Source: Amaranthus tricolor
Lineage: Eukaryota > Streptophyta > Magnoliopsida > Caryophyllales > Amaranthaceae
Assembly: GCF_026212465.1 (NCBI RefSeq)
Contig: NC_080063.1
Coordinates: 2,544,501-2,608,500 of the forward strand
Direction: 5' to 3'
DNA: 64,000 bases
Under the pieces are notes generated by a model that was given only the letters and a program-made list of their open reading frames with translations, was not told the DNA's origin and did no database searches. The translations under genes and the position numbers were made by a program. This document shows, piece by piece, positions 43,787 to 58,036 of the stretch (position 1 is the first letter of the stretch; each line of letters starts with the position of its first letter).

Positions 43787-46700
43787 AAACAAGGATAAAT
43801 GAAGATTGAATGATGATGAATAAACAAGGATCAATGATCAATGAAGAATGAACGATGAAGAATGAACAAGGATCAATGATCAATGAAGAATGAACGATGA
43901 AGAATGAACAAGGATAAATTATAATTGACGAATGAACGATGAAGAATGAACAAGGATCAATGATCAATGAAGAATGAACGATGAAGAATGAACAAGGATC
44001 AATGATCAATGAAGAATGAACGATGAAGAATAAAAAAGGATCAATGATCAATGAAGAATGAATGATGAAGAATGAACAAGGATCAATGATCAATGACGAA
44101 TGAACGATGAAGAATGAACAAGGATCAATGATCAATGAAGAATGAACGGTGAAGAATGAACATGGATCAATGGTCAATGACGAATGAACGATGAAGAATG
44201 AACACGGATCAATGATCAATGAAAAATGAACGATGAAGAATGAACAAGGATCAATGCTCAATGACGAATGAACGATGAAGAATGAACAAGGATCAATGAT
44301 CAATGAAGAATGAATGATGAAGAATGAACAAGGATCAATGCTCAATGACGAATGAACGATGAAGAATGAACAAGGATCAATGATCAATGAAGAATGAACG
44401 ATGAAGAATGAACAAGGATCAATGCTCAATGACGAATGAACGATGAAGAATGAACAAGGATCAATGATCAATGAAGAATGAACGATGAAGAATGAACAAG
44501 GATCAATGATCAATGAAGAATGAACGATGAAGAATAAACAAGGATCAATGATCAAAGACGAATGAACGATGAAGAATGAACAAGGATTATTGATCAATGA
44601 AGAATGAACGATGAAGAATGAACAAGGGTCAATGATCAATGAAGAATGAACGATGAAGAATGAAAAAGGATCAATGGTCAATAACGAATGAACGATGAAG
44701 AATAAACAAGGATAAATGAAGATTGAATGATGATGAATAAACAAGGATTAATGATCAATGAAGAATGAACGATGAAGAATGAACAAGGATCAATGATCAA
44801 TGAAGAATGAACGATGAAGAATGAACAAGGATAAATTATAATTGACGAATGAACGATGAAGAATGAACAAGGATCAATGATCAATGAAGAATGAACGATG
44901 AAGAATGAACAAGGATCAATGATCAATGAAGAATGAACGATGAAGAATAAACAAGGATCAATGATCAATGAAGAATGAATGATGAAGAATGAACAAGGAT
45001 CAATGATCAATGACGAATGAACGATGAAGAATGAACAAGGATCAATGATCAATGAAGAATGAACGGTGAAGAATGAACATGGATCAATGGTCAATGACGA
45101 ATGAACGATGAAGAATGAACACGGATCAATGATCAATGAAAATGAACGATGAAGAATGAACAAGGATCAATGCTCAATGACGAATGAACGATGAAGAATG
45201 AACAAGCATCAATGATCAATGAAGAATGAATGATGAAGAATGAACAAGGATCAATGCTCAATGACGAATGAACGATGAAGAATGAACAAGGATCAATGAT
45301 CAATGAAGAATGAACGATGAAGAATGAACAAGGATCAATGCTCAATGATGAATGAACGATGAAGAATGAACAAGGATAAATGATCAATGAAGTATGAATG
45401 ATGAAGAATGAACAAGGATCAATGATCAATGAAGAATGAACGATGAAGAATGAACAAGGATCAATGATCAATGACGAATGAACGATGAAGAATGAAAAAG
45501 GATCAATGGTCAATAACGAATGAACGATGAAGAATAAACAAGGATAAATGAAGATTGAATGATGATGAATAAACAAGGATCAATGATCAATGAAGAATGA
45601 ACGATGAAGAATGAACAAGGATCAATGATCAATGAAGAATGAACGATGAAGAATGAACAAGGATAAATTATAATTGACGAATGAACGATGAAGAATGAAC
45701 AAGGATCAATGATCAATGAAGAATGAACGATGAAGAATGAACAAGGATCAATGATCAATGAAGAATGAACGATGAAGAATAAACAAGGATCAATGATCAA
45801 TGAAGAATGAATGATGAAGAATGAACAAGGATCAATGATCAATGACGAATGAACGATGAAGAATGAACAAGGATCAATGATCAATGAAGAATGAACGGTG
45901 AAGAATGAACATGGATCAATGGTCAATGACGAATGAACGATGAAGAATGAACACGGATCAATGATCAATGAAAAATGAACGATGAAGAATGAACAAGGAT
46001 CAATGCTCAATGACGAATGAACGATGAAGAATGAACAAGCATCAATGATCAATGAAGAATGAATGATGAAGAATGAACAAGGATCAATGCTCAATGACGA
46101 ATGAACGATGAAGAATGAACAAGGATCAATGATCAATGAAGAATGAACGATGAAGAATGAACAAGGATCAATGCTCAATGATGAATGAACGATGAAGAAT
46201 GAACAAGGATAAATGATCAATGAAGTATGAACGATGAAGAATGAACAAGGATCAATGATCAATGAAGAATGAACGATGAAGAATGAACAAGGATCAATGA
46301 TCAATTACGAATGAACGATGAAGAATGAAAAAGGATCAATGATCAATGAAGAATGAACGGTGAAGAATGAACAAGGATCAATGGTCAATGACGAATGAAC
46401 GATGAAGAATGAACAAGGATCAATGATCAAAGAAAAATGAACGATGAAGAATGAACAAGGATCAATGGTCAATGACGAATGAACGATGAAGAATGAACAA
46501 GGATCAATGATCAATGAAGAATGAACGATGAAGAATGAACAAGGATCAATGATCAAAGACGAATGAACGATGAAGAATGAACAAGGATTATTGATCAATG
46601 AAGAATGAACGATGAAGAATGAACAAGGATCAATGATCAATGAAGAATGGACGATGAAGAATGAAAAAGGATCAATGGTCAATAACGAATGAACGATGAA

Positions 46701-49700
46701 GAATAAACAAGGATAAATGAAGATTGAATGATGATGAATAAACAAGGATCAATGATCAATGAAGAATGAACGATGAAGAATGAACAAGGATCAATGATCA
46801 ATGAAGAATGAACGATGAAGAATGAACAAGGATAAATTATAATTGACGAATGAACGATGAAGAATGAACAAGGATCAATGATCAATGAAGAATGAACGAT
46901 GAAGAATGAACAAGGATCAATGATCAATGAAGAATGAACGATGAAGAATAAACAAGGATCAATGATCAATGAAGAATGAATGATGAAGAATGAACAAGGA
47001 TCAATGATCAATGACGAATGAACGATGAAGAATGAACAAGGATCAATGATCAATGAAGAATGAACGGTGAAGAATGAACATGGATCAATGGTCAATGACG
47101 AATGAACGATGAAGAATGAACACGGATCAATGATCAATGAAAAATGAACGTAGAAGAATGAACAAGGATCAATGCTCAATAACGAATGAACGATGAAGAA
47201 TGAACAAGGATCAATGATCAATGAAGAATGAATGATGAAGAATGAACAAGGATCAATGCTCAATGACGAATGAACGATGAAGAATGAACAAGGATCAATG
47301 ATCAATGAAGAATGAACGATGAAGAATGAACAAGGATCAATGCTCAATGATGAATGAACGATGAAGAATGAACAAGGATAAATGATCAATGAAGTATGAA
47401 CGATAAAGAATGAACAAGGATCAATGATCAATGAAGAATGAACGATGAAGAATGAACAAGGATCAATGATCAATGACGAATGAACGATGAAGAATGAAAA
47501 AGGATCAATGATCAATGAAGAATGAACGGTGAAGAATGAACAAGGATCAATGGTCAATGACGAATGAACGATGAAGAATGAACAAGGATCAATGATCAAT
47601 GAAGAATGAACGATGAATAATGAACAAGGATCAATGATCAATGAAGAATGAACGATGAAGAATGAACAAGGATCAATGATCAATGACGAATGAACGATCA
47701 AGAATGAACAAGGATTAATGATTAATGAAGAATGAACGATGAAGAATGAACAAGGATCAATGCTCAATGACGAATGAACGATGAAGAATGAACAAGGTTC
47801 AATGATCAATGAAGAATGAACGATGAAGAATGAACAACGATCAATGCTCAATGACGAATGAATGATGAAGAATGAACAAGGATCAAGGATCAATGAAGAA
47901 TGAACGATGAAGAATGAACAAGGATCAATGGTCAATGACGAATGAACGATGAAGAATGAACAAGGATCAATGATCAATGAAGTATGAACGATGAAGAATG
48001 AACAAGGATCAATGATCAATGATGAATGAACGATGAAGAATGAAAAAGGATTAATGGTCAATGACGAATGAACGATGAAGATTGAACAAGGATCAATGAT
48101 CAATGAAGAATGAACGATGAAGAATGAACAAGGATCAGTGCTCAATGACGAATGAACGATGAAGAATGAACAAGGATCAATGATCAATGAAGAATGAACG
48201 ATGAAGAATGAACAAGGATCAATGATCAATGAAGAATGAACGATGAAGAATGAACAAGGATCAATGATCAATGAAGAATGAACGATGAAGAATGAACAAG
48301 GATCAGTGCTCAATGACGAATGAACGATGAAGAATGAACAAGGATCAATGATCAATGAAGAATGAACGATGAAGAATGAACAAGGATCAATGATCAATGA
48401 AGAATGAACGATGAAGAATGAACAAGGATCAATGATCAATGAAGAATGAACGATGAAGAATGAACAAGGATCAATGATCAAAGACGAATGAACGATGAAG
48501 AATGAACAAGGATTATTGATCAATGAAGAATGAACGATAAAGAATGAACAAGGATCAATGATCAATGAAGAATGAACGATGAAGAATGAAAAAGGATCAA
48601 TGGTCAATAACGAATGAACGATGAAGAATAAACAAGGATAAATGAAGATTGAATGATGATGAATAAACAAGGATCAATGATCAATGAAGAATGAACGATG
48701 AAGAATGAACAAGGATCAATGATCAATGAAGAATGAACGATGAAGAATGAACAAGGATAAATTATAATTGACGAATGAACGATGAAGAATGAACAAGGAT
48801 CAATGATCAATGAAGAATGAACGATGAAGAATGAACAAGGATCAATGATCAATGAAGAATGAACGATGAAGAATAAACAAGGATCAATGATCAATGAAGA
48901 ATGAATGATGAAGAATGAACAAGGATCAATGATCAATGACGAATGAACGATGAAGAATGAACAAGGATCAATGATCAAGGAAGAATGAACGGTGAAGAAT
49001 GAACATGGATCAATGGTCAATGACGAATGAACGATGAAGAATGAACACGGATCAATGATCAATGAAAAATGAACGATGAAGAATGAACAAGGATCAATGC
49101 TCAATGACGAATGAACGATGAAGAATGAACAAGGATCAATGATCAATGAAGAATGAATGATGAAGAATGAACAAGGATCAATGCTCAATGACGAATGAAC
49201 GATGAAGAATGAACAAGGATCAATGATCAATGAAGAATGAACGATGAAGAATGAACAAGGATCAATGCTCAATGATGAATGAACGATGAAGAATGAACAA
49301 GGATAAATGATCAATGAAGTATGAACGATGAAGAATGAACAAGGATCAATGATCAATGAAGAATGAACGATGAAGAATGAACAAGGATCAATGATCAATG
49401 ACGAATGAACGATGAAGAATGAAAAAGGATCAATGATCAATGAAGAATGAACGGTAAAGAATGAACAAGGATCAATGGTCAATGACGAATGAACGATGAA
49501 GAATGAACAAGGATCAATGATCAAAGAAAAATGAACGATGAAGAATGAACAAGGATCAATGGTCAATGACGAATGAACGATGAAGAATGAACAAGGATCA
49601 ATGATCAATGAAGAATGAACGATGAAGAATGAACAAGGATCAATGCTCAATGACGAATGAACGATGAAGAATGAACAAGGATAAATGAAGATTGAATGAT

Positions 49701-52549
49701 GATGAATGAACAAGGATCAATAATCAATGAAGAATGAACGATGAAGAATGAACAAGGATCAATGATCAATGACGAATGAACGATGAAGAATGAAAAAGGA
49801 TCAATGATCAATGAAGAATGAACGGTGAAGAATGAACAAGGATCAATGGTCAATGACGAATGAACGATGAAGAATGAACAAGGATCAATGATCAATGAAG
49901 AATGAACGATGAATAATGAACAAGGATCAATGATCAATGAAGAATGAACGATGAAGAATGAACAAGGATCAATGATCAATGACGAATGAACGATGAAGAA
50001 TGAACAAGGATTAATGATTAATGAAGAATGAACGATGAAGAATGAACAAGGATCAATGCTCAATGACGAATGAACGATGAAGAATGAACAAGGTTCAATG
50101 ATCAATGAAGAATGAACGATGAAGAATGAACAACGATCAATGCTCAATGACGAATGAATGATGAAGAATGAACAAGGATCAAGGATCAATGAAGAATGAA
50201 CGATGAAGAATGAACAAGGATCAATGGTCAATGACGAATGAACGATGAAGAATGAACAAGGATCAATGATCAATGAAGTATGAACGATGAAGAATGAACA
50301 AGGATCAATGATCAATGATGAATGAACGATGAAGAATGAAAAAGGATTAATGGTCAATGACGAATGAACGATGAAGATTGAACAAGGATCAATGATCAAT
50401 GAAGAATGAACGATGAAGAATGAACAAGGATCAGTGCTCAATGACGAATGAACGATGAAGAATGAACAAGGATCAATGATCAATGAAGAATGAACGATGA
50501 AGAATGAACAAGGATCAATGATCAATGAAGAATGAACGATGAAGAATGAACAAGGATCAATGATCAATGAAGAATGAACGATGAAGAATGAACAAGGATC
50601 AATGATCAAAGACGAATGAACGATGAAGAATGAACAAGGATTATTGATCAATGAAGAATGAACGATAAAGAATAAACAAGGATCAATGATCAATGAAGAA
50701 TGAACGATGAAGAATGAACAAGGATCAATGATCAATGACGAATGAACGATGAAGAATGAACAAGGATCAATGATCAATGAAGAATGAACGGTGAAGAATG
50801 AACATGGATCAATGGTCAATGACGAATGAACGATGAAGAATGAACACGGATCAATGATCAATGAAAAATGAACGATGAAGAATGAACAAGGATCAATGCT
50901 CAATGACGAATGAACGATGAAGAATGAACAAGGATCAATGATCAATGAAGAATGAATGATGAAGAATGAACAAGGATCAATGCTCAATGACGAATGAACG
51001 ATGAAGAATGAACAAGGATCAATGATCAATGAAGAATGAACGATGAAGAATGAACAAGGATCAATGCTCAATGATGAATGAACGATGAAGAATGAACAAG
51101 GATAAATGATCAATGAAGTATGAACGATGAAGAATGAACAAGGATCAATGATCAATGAAGAATGAACGATGAAGAATGAACAAGGATCAATGATCAATGA
51201 CGAATGAACGATGAAGAATGAAAAAGGATCAATGATCAATGAAGAATGAACGGTGAAGAATGAACAAGGATCAATGGTCAATGACGAATGAACGATGAAG
51301 AATGAACAAGGATCAATGATCAAAGAAAAATGAACGATGAAGAATGAACAAGGATCAATGGTCAATGACGAATGAACGATGAAGAATGAACAAGGATCAA
51401 TGATCAATGAAGAATGAACGATGAAGAATGAACAAGGATCAATGCTCAATGACGAATGAACGATGAAGAATGAACAAGGATAAATGAGGATTGAATGATG
51501 ATGAATGAACAAGGATCAATAATCAATGAAGAATGAACGATGAAGAATGAACAAGGATCAATGATCAATGAAGAATGAATGATGAAGAATGAACAAGGAT
51601 CAATGCTCAATGACGAATGAACGATGAAGAATGAACAAGGATCAATGATCAATGAAGAATGAACGATGAAGAATAAACAAGGATCAATGCTCAATGATGA
51701 ATGAACGATGAAGAATGAACAAGGATAAATGATCAATGAAGTATGAACGATGAAGAATGAACAAGGATCAATGATCAATGAAGAATGAACGATGAAGAAT
51801 GAACAAGGATCAATGATCAATGACGAATGAACGATGAAGAATGAAAAAGGATCAATGATCAATGAAGAATGAACGGTGAAGAATGAACAAGGATCAATGG
51901 TCAATGACGAATGAACGATGAAGAATGAACAAGGATCAATGATCAATGAAAAATGAACGATGAAGAATGAACAAGGATCAATGGTCAATGACGAATGAAC
52001 GATGAAGAATGAACAAGGATCAATGATCAATGAAGAATGAACGATGAAGAATGAACAAGGATCAATGCTCAATGACGAATGAACGATGAAGAATGAACAA
52101 GGATAAATGAAGATTGAATGATGATGAATGAACAAGGATCAATAATCAATGAAGAATGAACGATGAAGAATGAACAAGGATCAATGATCAATGAAGAATG
52201 AACGATGAAGAATGAACAAGGATCAATTATCAATGATGAATGAACGATGAAGAATGAACAAGGATCAATGATCAATGAAGAATGAACGATGAAGAATGAA
52301 CAAGGATCAATGATCAATGAAGAATGAACGATGAAGAATGAACAAGGATCAATGATCAATGACAAATGAACGATGAAGAATGAACAAGGATCAATGGTCA
52401 ATGAAGAATGAACGATGAAGAATGAACAAGGATCAATGATCAATGACGAATGAACGATGAAGAATGAACAAGGATCAATGATCAATGAAGAATGAACGGT
52501 GAAGAATGAACAAGGATCAATGGTCAATGACGAATGAACGATGAAGAAT
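43787..52549. repeat. Block densely punctuated by 35-bp units
   Basis: 35-bp units start at 43,787, 44,704, 45,536, 46,705, 48,630, 49,673, 51,472 and 52,095. Spacings are 917, 832, 1,169, 1,925, 1,043, 1,799 and 623 bp, each a multiple of 42 minus 7, except 832, which carries one extra lost base. The first five are preceded by a unit opening with gaaaaag and containing ggtcaat then aacgaat. From 49,673 onward the preceding unit instead contains gctcaat then gacgaat, a second subfamily. The segments share ordered variant words, showing repeated block copying. A TAA in the minus-strand frame at about 46,303 comes from tcaattac. Confidence 0.85.
45135..45142. other. Single-base deletion that breaks heptamer register
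   Basis: The expected word gaaaaat is gaaaat here, so word starts move from 2 to 1 modulo 7 for everything to the right. The sister segment near 45,969 retains the full gaaaaat, so the loss is derived and happened after that block was duplicated. The spacing of gattaat pairs across it (43,080 to 47,713) is also one short of a multiple of 7. Confidence 0.85.
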
Positions 52550-55250
52550 TAACAAGGATTAATGATCAATGAAAAATGAACGATGAAGAATGAGCAAGGA
52601 TCAATGCTCAATGACGAATGAACGATGAAGAATGAGCAAGGATCAATGCTCAATGACGAATGATCAATGAAGAATGAATGATGAAGAATGAACAAGGATC
52701 AATGCTCAATGACGAATGAACGATGAAGAATGAACAAGGATCAATGATCAATGAAGAATGAACGATGAAGAATGAACAAGGATTAATGCTCAATGACGAA
52801 TGAACGATGAAGAATGAACAAGGATCAATGATCAATGAAGAATGAACGATGAAGAATGAACAAGGATCAATTATCAATGATGAATGAACGATGAAGAATG
52901 AACAAGGATCAATGATCAATGAAGAATGAACGATGAAGAATGAACAAGGATCAATGATCAATGAAGAATGAACGATGAAGAATGAACAAGGATCAATGAT
53001 CAATGACAAATGAACGATGAAGAATGAACAAGGATCAATGGTCAATGAAGAATGAACGATGAAGAATGAACAAGGATCAATGATCAATGACGAATGAACG
53101 ATGAAGAATGAACAAGGATCAATGATCAATGAAGAATGAACGGTGAAGAATGAACAAGGATCAATAATCAATGAAGAATGAACGATGAAGAATTAACAAG
53201 GATTAATGATCAATGAAAAATGAACGATGAAGAATGAGCAAGGATCAATGCTCAATGACGAATGAACGATGAAGAATGAACAAGGATCAATGATCAATGA
53301 AGAATGAACGATGAAGAATGAACAAGGATCAATGATCAATGAAGAATGAACGATGAAGAATGAACAAGGATCAATGATCAATGACAAATGAACGATGAAG
53401 AATGAACAAGGATCAATGGTCAATGAAGAATGAACGATGAAGAATGAACAAGGATCAATGATCAATGACGAATGAACGATGAAGAATGAACAAGGATCAA
53501 TGATCAATGAAGAATGAACGGTGAAGAATGAACAAGGATCAATGGTCAATGACGAATGAACGATGAAGAATTAACAAGGATTAATGATCAATGAAAAATG
53601 AACGATGAAGAATGAGCAAGGATCAATGCTCAATGACGAATGAACGATGAAGAATGAGCAAGGATCAATGCTCAATGACGAATGATCAATGAAGAATGAA
53701 TGATGAAGAATGAACAAGGATCAATGCTCAATGACGAATGAACGATGAAGAATGAACAAGGATCAATGATCAATGAAGAATGAACGATGAAGAATGAACA
53801 AGGATTAATGCTCAATGACGAATGAACGATGAAGAATGAACAAGGATCAATGATCAATGAAGAATGAACGATGAAGAATGAACAAGGATCAATTATCAAT
53901 GATGAATGAACGATGAAGAATGAACAAGGATCAATGATCAATGAAGAATGAACGATGAAGAATGAACAAGGATCAATGATCAATGAAGAATGAACGATGA
54001 AGAATGAACAAGGATCAATGATCAATGACAAATGAACGATGAAGAATGAACAAGGATCAATGGTCAATGAAGAATGAACGATGAAGAATGAACAAGGATC
54101 AATGATCAATGACGAATGAACGATGAAGAATGAACAAGGATCAATGATCAATGAAGAATGAACGGTGAAGAATGAACAAGGATCAATGGTCAATGACGAA
54201 TGAACGATGAAGAATTAACAAGGATTAATGATCAATGAAAAATGAACGATGAAGAATGAGCAAGGATCAATGCTCAATGACGAATGAACGATGAAGAATG
54301 AACAAGGATCAATGATCAATGAAGAATGAATGATGAAGAATGAACAAGGATCAATGCTCAATGACGAATGAACGATGAAGAATGAACAAGGATCAATGAT
54401 CAATGACAAATGAACGATGAAGAATGAACAAGGATCAATGGTCAATGAAGAATGAACGATGAAGAATGAACAAGGATCAATGATCAATGACGAATGAACG
54501 ATGAAGAATGAACAAGGATCAATGATCAATGAAGAATGAACGGTGAAGAATGAACAAGGATCAATGGTCAATGACGAATGAACGATGAAGAATTAACAAG
54601 GATTAATGATCAATGAAAAATGAACGATGAAGAATGAGCAAGGATCAATGCTCAATGATGAATGAACGATGAAGAATGAGCAAGGATCAATGCTCAATGA
54701 CGAATGATCAATGAAGAATGAATGATGAAGAATGAACAAGGATCAATGCTCAATGACGAATGAACGATGAAGAATGAACAAGGATCAATGATCAATGAAG
54801 AATGAACGATGAAGAATGAACAAGGATTAATGCTCAATGACGAATGAACGATGAAGAATGAACAAGGATCAATGATCAATGAAGAATGAACGATGAAGAA
54901 TGAACAAGGATCAATTATCAATGATGAATGAACGATGAAGAATGAACAAGGATCAATGATCAATGAAGAATGAACGATGAAGAATGAACAAGGATCAATG
55001 ATCAATGAAGAATGAACGATGAAGAATGAACAAGGATCAATGATCAATGACAAATGAACGATGAAGAATGAACAAGGATCAATGGTCAATGAAGAATGAA
55101 CGATGAAGAATGAACAAGGATCAATGATCAATGACGAATGAACGATGAAGAATGAACAAGGATCAATGATCAATGAAGAATGAACGGTGAAGAATGAACA
55201 AGGATCAATGGTCAATGACGAATGAACGATGAAGAATTAACAAGGATTAA
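52550..55250. repeat. 1,022-bp higher-order repeat, about two and a half tandem copies
   Basis: The variant word taacaag recurs at 52,550, 53,572 and 54,594, and a second series at 53,194, 54,216 and 55,238. Both have a 1,022-bp period, equal to 23 units of 42 bp plus one 56-bp unit. The 56-bp units (eight heptamers with an extra gatcaat after gacgaat) are at 52,634, 53,656 and 54,678 and open with the rare word gagcaag. Copies differ in places: 53,164-53,170 reads aataatc where the second copy has ggtcaat, and the stretch around 53,300-53,350 differs from 54,322-54,372. Confidence 0.87.
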
Positions 55251-56573
55251 TGATCAATGACGAATGAACGATGAAGAATGAACAAGGATCAATGGTCAAT
55301 GAAGAATGAACGGTGAAGAATGAACAAGGATCAATGGTCAATGACGAATGAACGATGAAGAATGAACAAGGATCAATGATCAAAGAAAAATGAACGGTGA
55401 AGAATGAACAAGGATCAATGGTCAATGACGAATGAACGATGAAGAATGAACAAGGATCAATGATCAATGAAGAATGAACGATGAAGAATGAACAAGGATC
55501 AATGCTCAATGACGAATGAACGATGAAGAATGAACAAGGATAAATGAAGATTGAATGATCATGAATGAACAAGGATCAATAATCAATGAAGAATGAACGA
55601 TGAAGAATGAACAAGTATCAATGATCAATGAAGAATGAACGATGAAGAATGAACAAGGATCAATTATCAATGATGAATGAACGATGAAGAATGAACAAGG
55701 ATCAATGATCAATGAAGAATGAACGATGAAGAATGAACAAGGATCAATGATCAATGACGAATGACGAATGAACGATGAAGAATGAACAAGGATCATTGAT
55801 CAATGAAGAATGAACGATGAAGAATGAACAAGGATCAATGATCAATGAAGAATGAATGATGAAGAATGAACAAGGATCAATGATCAATGACAAATGAACG
55901 ATGAAGAATGAACAAGGATCAATGGTCAATGAAGAATGAACGATGAAGAATGAACAAGGATCAATGATCAATGACGAATGAACGATGAAGAATGAACAAG
56001 GATCAATGATCAATGAAGAATGAACGGTGAAGAATGAACAAGGATCAATGGTCAATGACGAATGAACGATGAAGAATTAACAAGGATTAATGATCAATGA
56101 CGAATGAACGATGAAGAATGAACAAGGATCAATGGTCAATGAAGAATGAACGGTGAAGAATGAACAAGGATCAATGGTCAATGACGAATGAACGATGAAG
56201 AATGAACAAGGTCAATGATCAAAGAAAAATGAACGGTGAAGAATGAACAAGGATCAATGGTCAATGACGAATGAACGATGAAGAATGAACAAGGATCAAT
56301 GATCAATGAAGAATGAACGATGAAGAATGAACAAGGATCAATGCTCAATGACGAATGAACGATGAAGAATGAACAAGGATAAATGAAGATTGAATGATCA
56401 TGAATGAACAAGGATCAATAATCAATGAAGAATGAACGATGAAGAATGAACAAGTATCAATGATCAATGAAGAATGAACGATGAAGAATGAACAAGGATC
56501 AATTATCAATGATGAATGAACGATGAAGAATGAACAAGGATCAATGATCAATGAAGAATGAACGATGAAGAAT
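55238..56573. repeat. 840-bp tandem duplication
   Basis: taacaag at 55,238 and 56,078 is 840 bp (20 units) apart. The 35-bp units at 55,532 and 56,371 and the 49-bp units at 55,735 and 56,574 are 839 bp apart, because the second copy lost one base near 56,211. Both 35-bp units here have catgaat as fifth word instead of gatgaat. The 49-bp unit at 55,735 is an orphan: no 35-bp unit follows it at the cassette distance. Confidence 0.85.
56210..56217. other. Second single-base deletion breaking heptamer register
   Basis: gatcaat is shortened to gtcaat directly after a gaacaag word. Word starts change from 1 to 0 modulo 7. The corresponding position in the neighbouring 840-bp copy, near 55,372, is intact, so the deletion is younger than that duplication. 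Confidence 0.88.
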
Positions 56574-58036
56574 GAACAAGGATCAATGATCAATGACGAA
56601 TGACGAATGAACGATGAAGAATGAACAAGGATCTTTGATCAATGAAGAATGAACGATGAAGAATGAACAAGGATCAATGATCAATGAAGAATGAACGATA
56701 AAGAATGAAAAAGGATCAATGGTCAATGACGAATGGACGATGAAGAATGAACAAGGATAAATGAAGATTGAATGATGATGAATGAACAAGGATCAATAAT
56801 CAATGAAGAATGAACGATGAAGAATGAACAAGGATCAATGATCAATGAAGAATGAACGATGAAGAATGAACAAGGATCAATTATCAATGATGAATGAACG
56901 ATGAAGAATGAACAAGGATCAATGATCAATGACGAATGAACGATGAAGAATGAAAAAGGATCAATGATCAATGAAGAATGAACGGTGAAGAATGAACAAG
57001 GATCAATGGTCAATGACGAATGAACGATGAAGAATGAACAAGGATAAATGATCAAAGAAAAATGAACGATGAAGAATGAACAAGGATCAATGGTCAATGA
57101 CGAATGAACGATGAAGAATGAACAAGGATCAATGATCAATGAAGAATGAACGATGAAGAATGAACAAGGATCAATGCTCAATGACGAATGAACGATGAAG
57201 AATGAACAAGGATAAATGAAGATTGAATGATGATGAATGAACAAGGATCAATAATCAATGAAGAATGAACGATGAAGAATGAACAAGGATCAATGATCAA
57301 TGAAGAATGAACGATGAAGAATGAACAAGGATCAATTATCAATGATGAATGAACAATGAAGAATGAACAAGGATCAATGGTCAATGAAGAATGAACGTTG
57401 AAGAATGAACAAGGATCAATGATCAATGAAGAATGAACGATGAAGAATGAACAAGGATCAATGATCAATGACAAATGAACGATGAAGAATGAACAAGGAT
57501 CAATGGTCAATGAAGAATGAACGATGAAGAATGAACAAGGATCAATGATCAATGACGAATGAACGATGAAGAATGAACAAGGATCAATGATCAATGAAGA
57601 ATGAACGGTGAAGAATGAACAAGGATCAATGGTCAATGACGAATGAACGATCAAGAATTAACAAGGATTAATGATCAATGAAAAATGAACGATGAAGAAT
57701 GAACAAGGATCAATGCTCAATGACGAATGAACGATGAAGAATGAACAAGGATCAATGATCAATGAAGAATGAATGATGAAGAATGAACAAGGATCAATGC
57801 TCAATGACGAATGAACGATGAAGAATGAACAAGGATCAATGATCAATGAAGAATGAACGATGAAGAATGAACAAGGATTAATGCTCAATGACGAATGAAC
57901 GATGAAGAATGAACAAGGATAAATGATCAATGAAGTATGAACGATGAAGAATGAACAAGGATCAATGATCAATGAAGAATGAACGATGAAGAATGAACAA
58001 GGATCAATGATCAATGACGAATGAACGTTGAAGAAT
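56516..58036. repeat. Segment duplicated at +5,964 bp (left copy)
   Basis: Landmarks match 62,480-64,000 at a constant 5,964-bp offset (142 units): gatcttt near 56,630, gaacgtt near 57,391, the gatcaag variant followed by taacaag at 57,659, and gaacgtt near 58,024. The three minus-strand open frames lying fully inside the segment have identical translations in the two copies. The left boundary lies near 56,516, where gatgaat and gaagaat differ. It contains cassette 3 and a further 35-bp unit at 57,204. Confidence 0.87.
56574..56783. repeat. 210-bp compensated cassette 3
   Basis: A 49-bp unit at 56,574 with doubled gacgaat is followed by three 42-bp units and a 35-bp unit at 56,749. The first interior unit has gatcttt where cassettes 1, 2, 4 and 5 have gatcatt. 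The word before the last gaagaat is ggacgat. This copy is the source or the duplicate of the cassette at 62,538. Confidence 0.9.
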
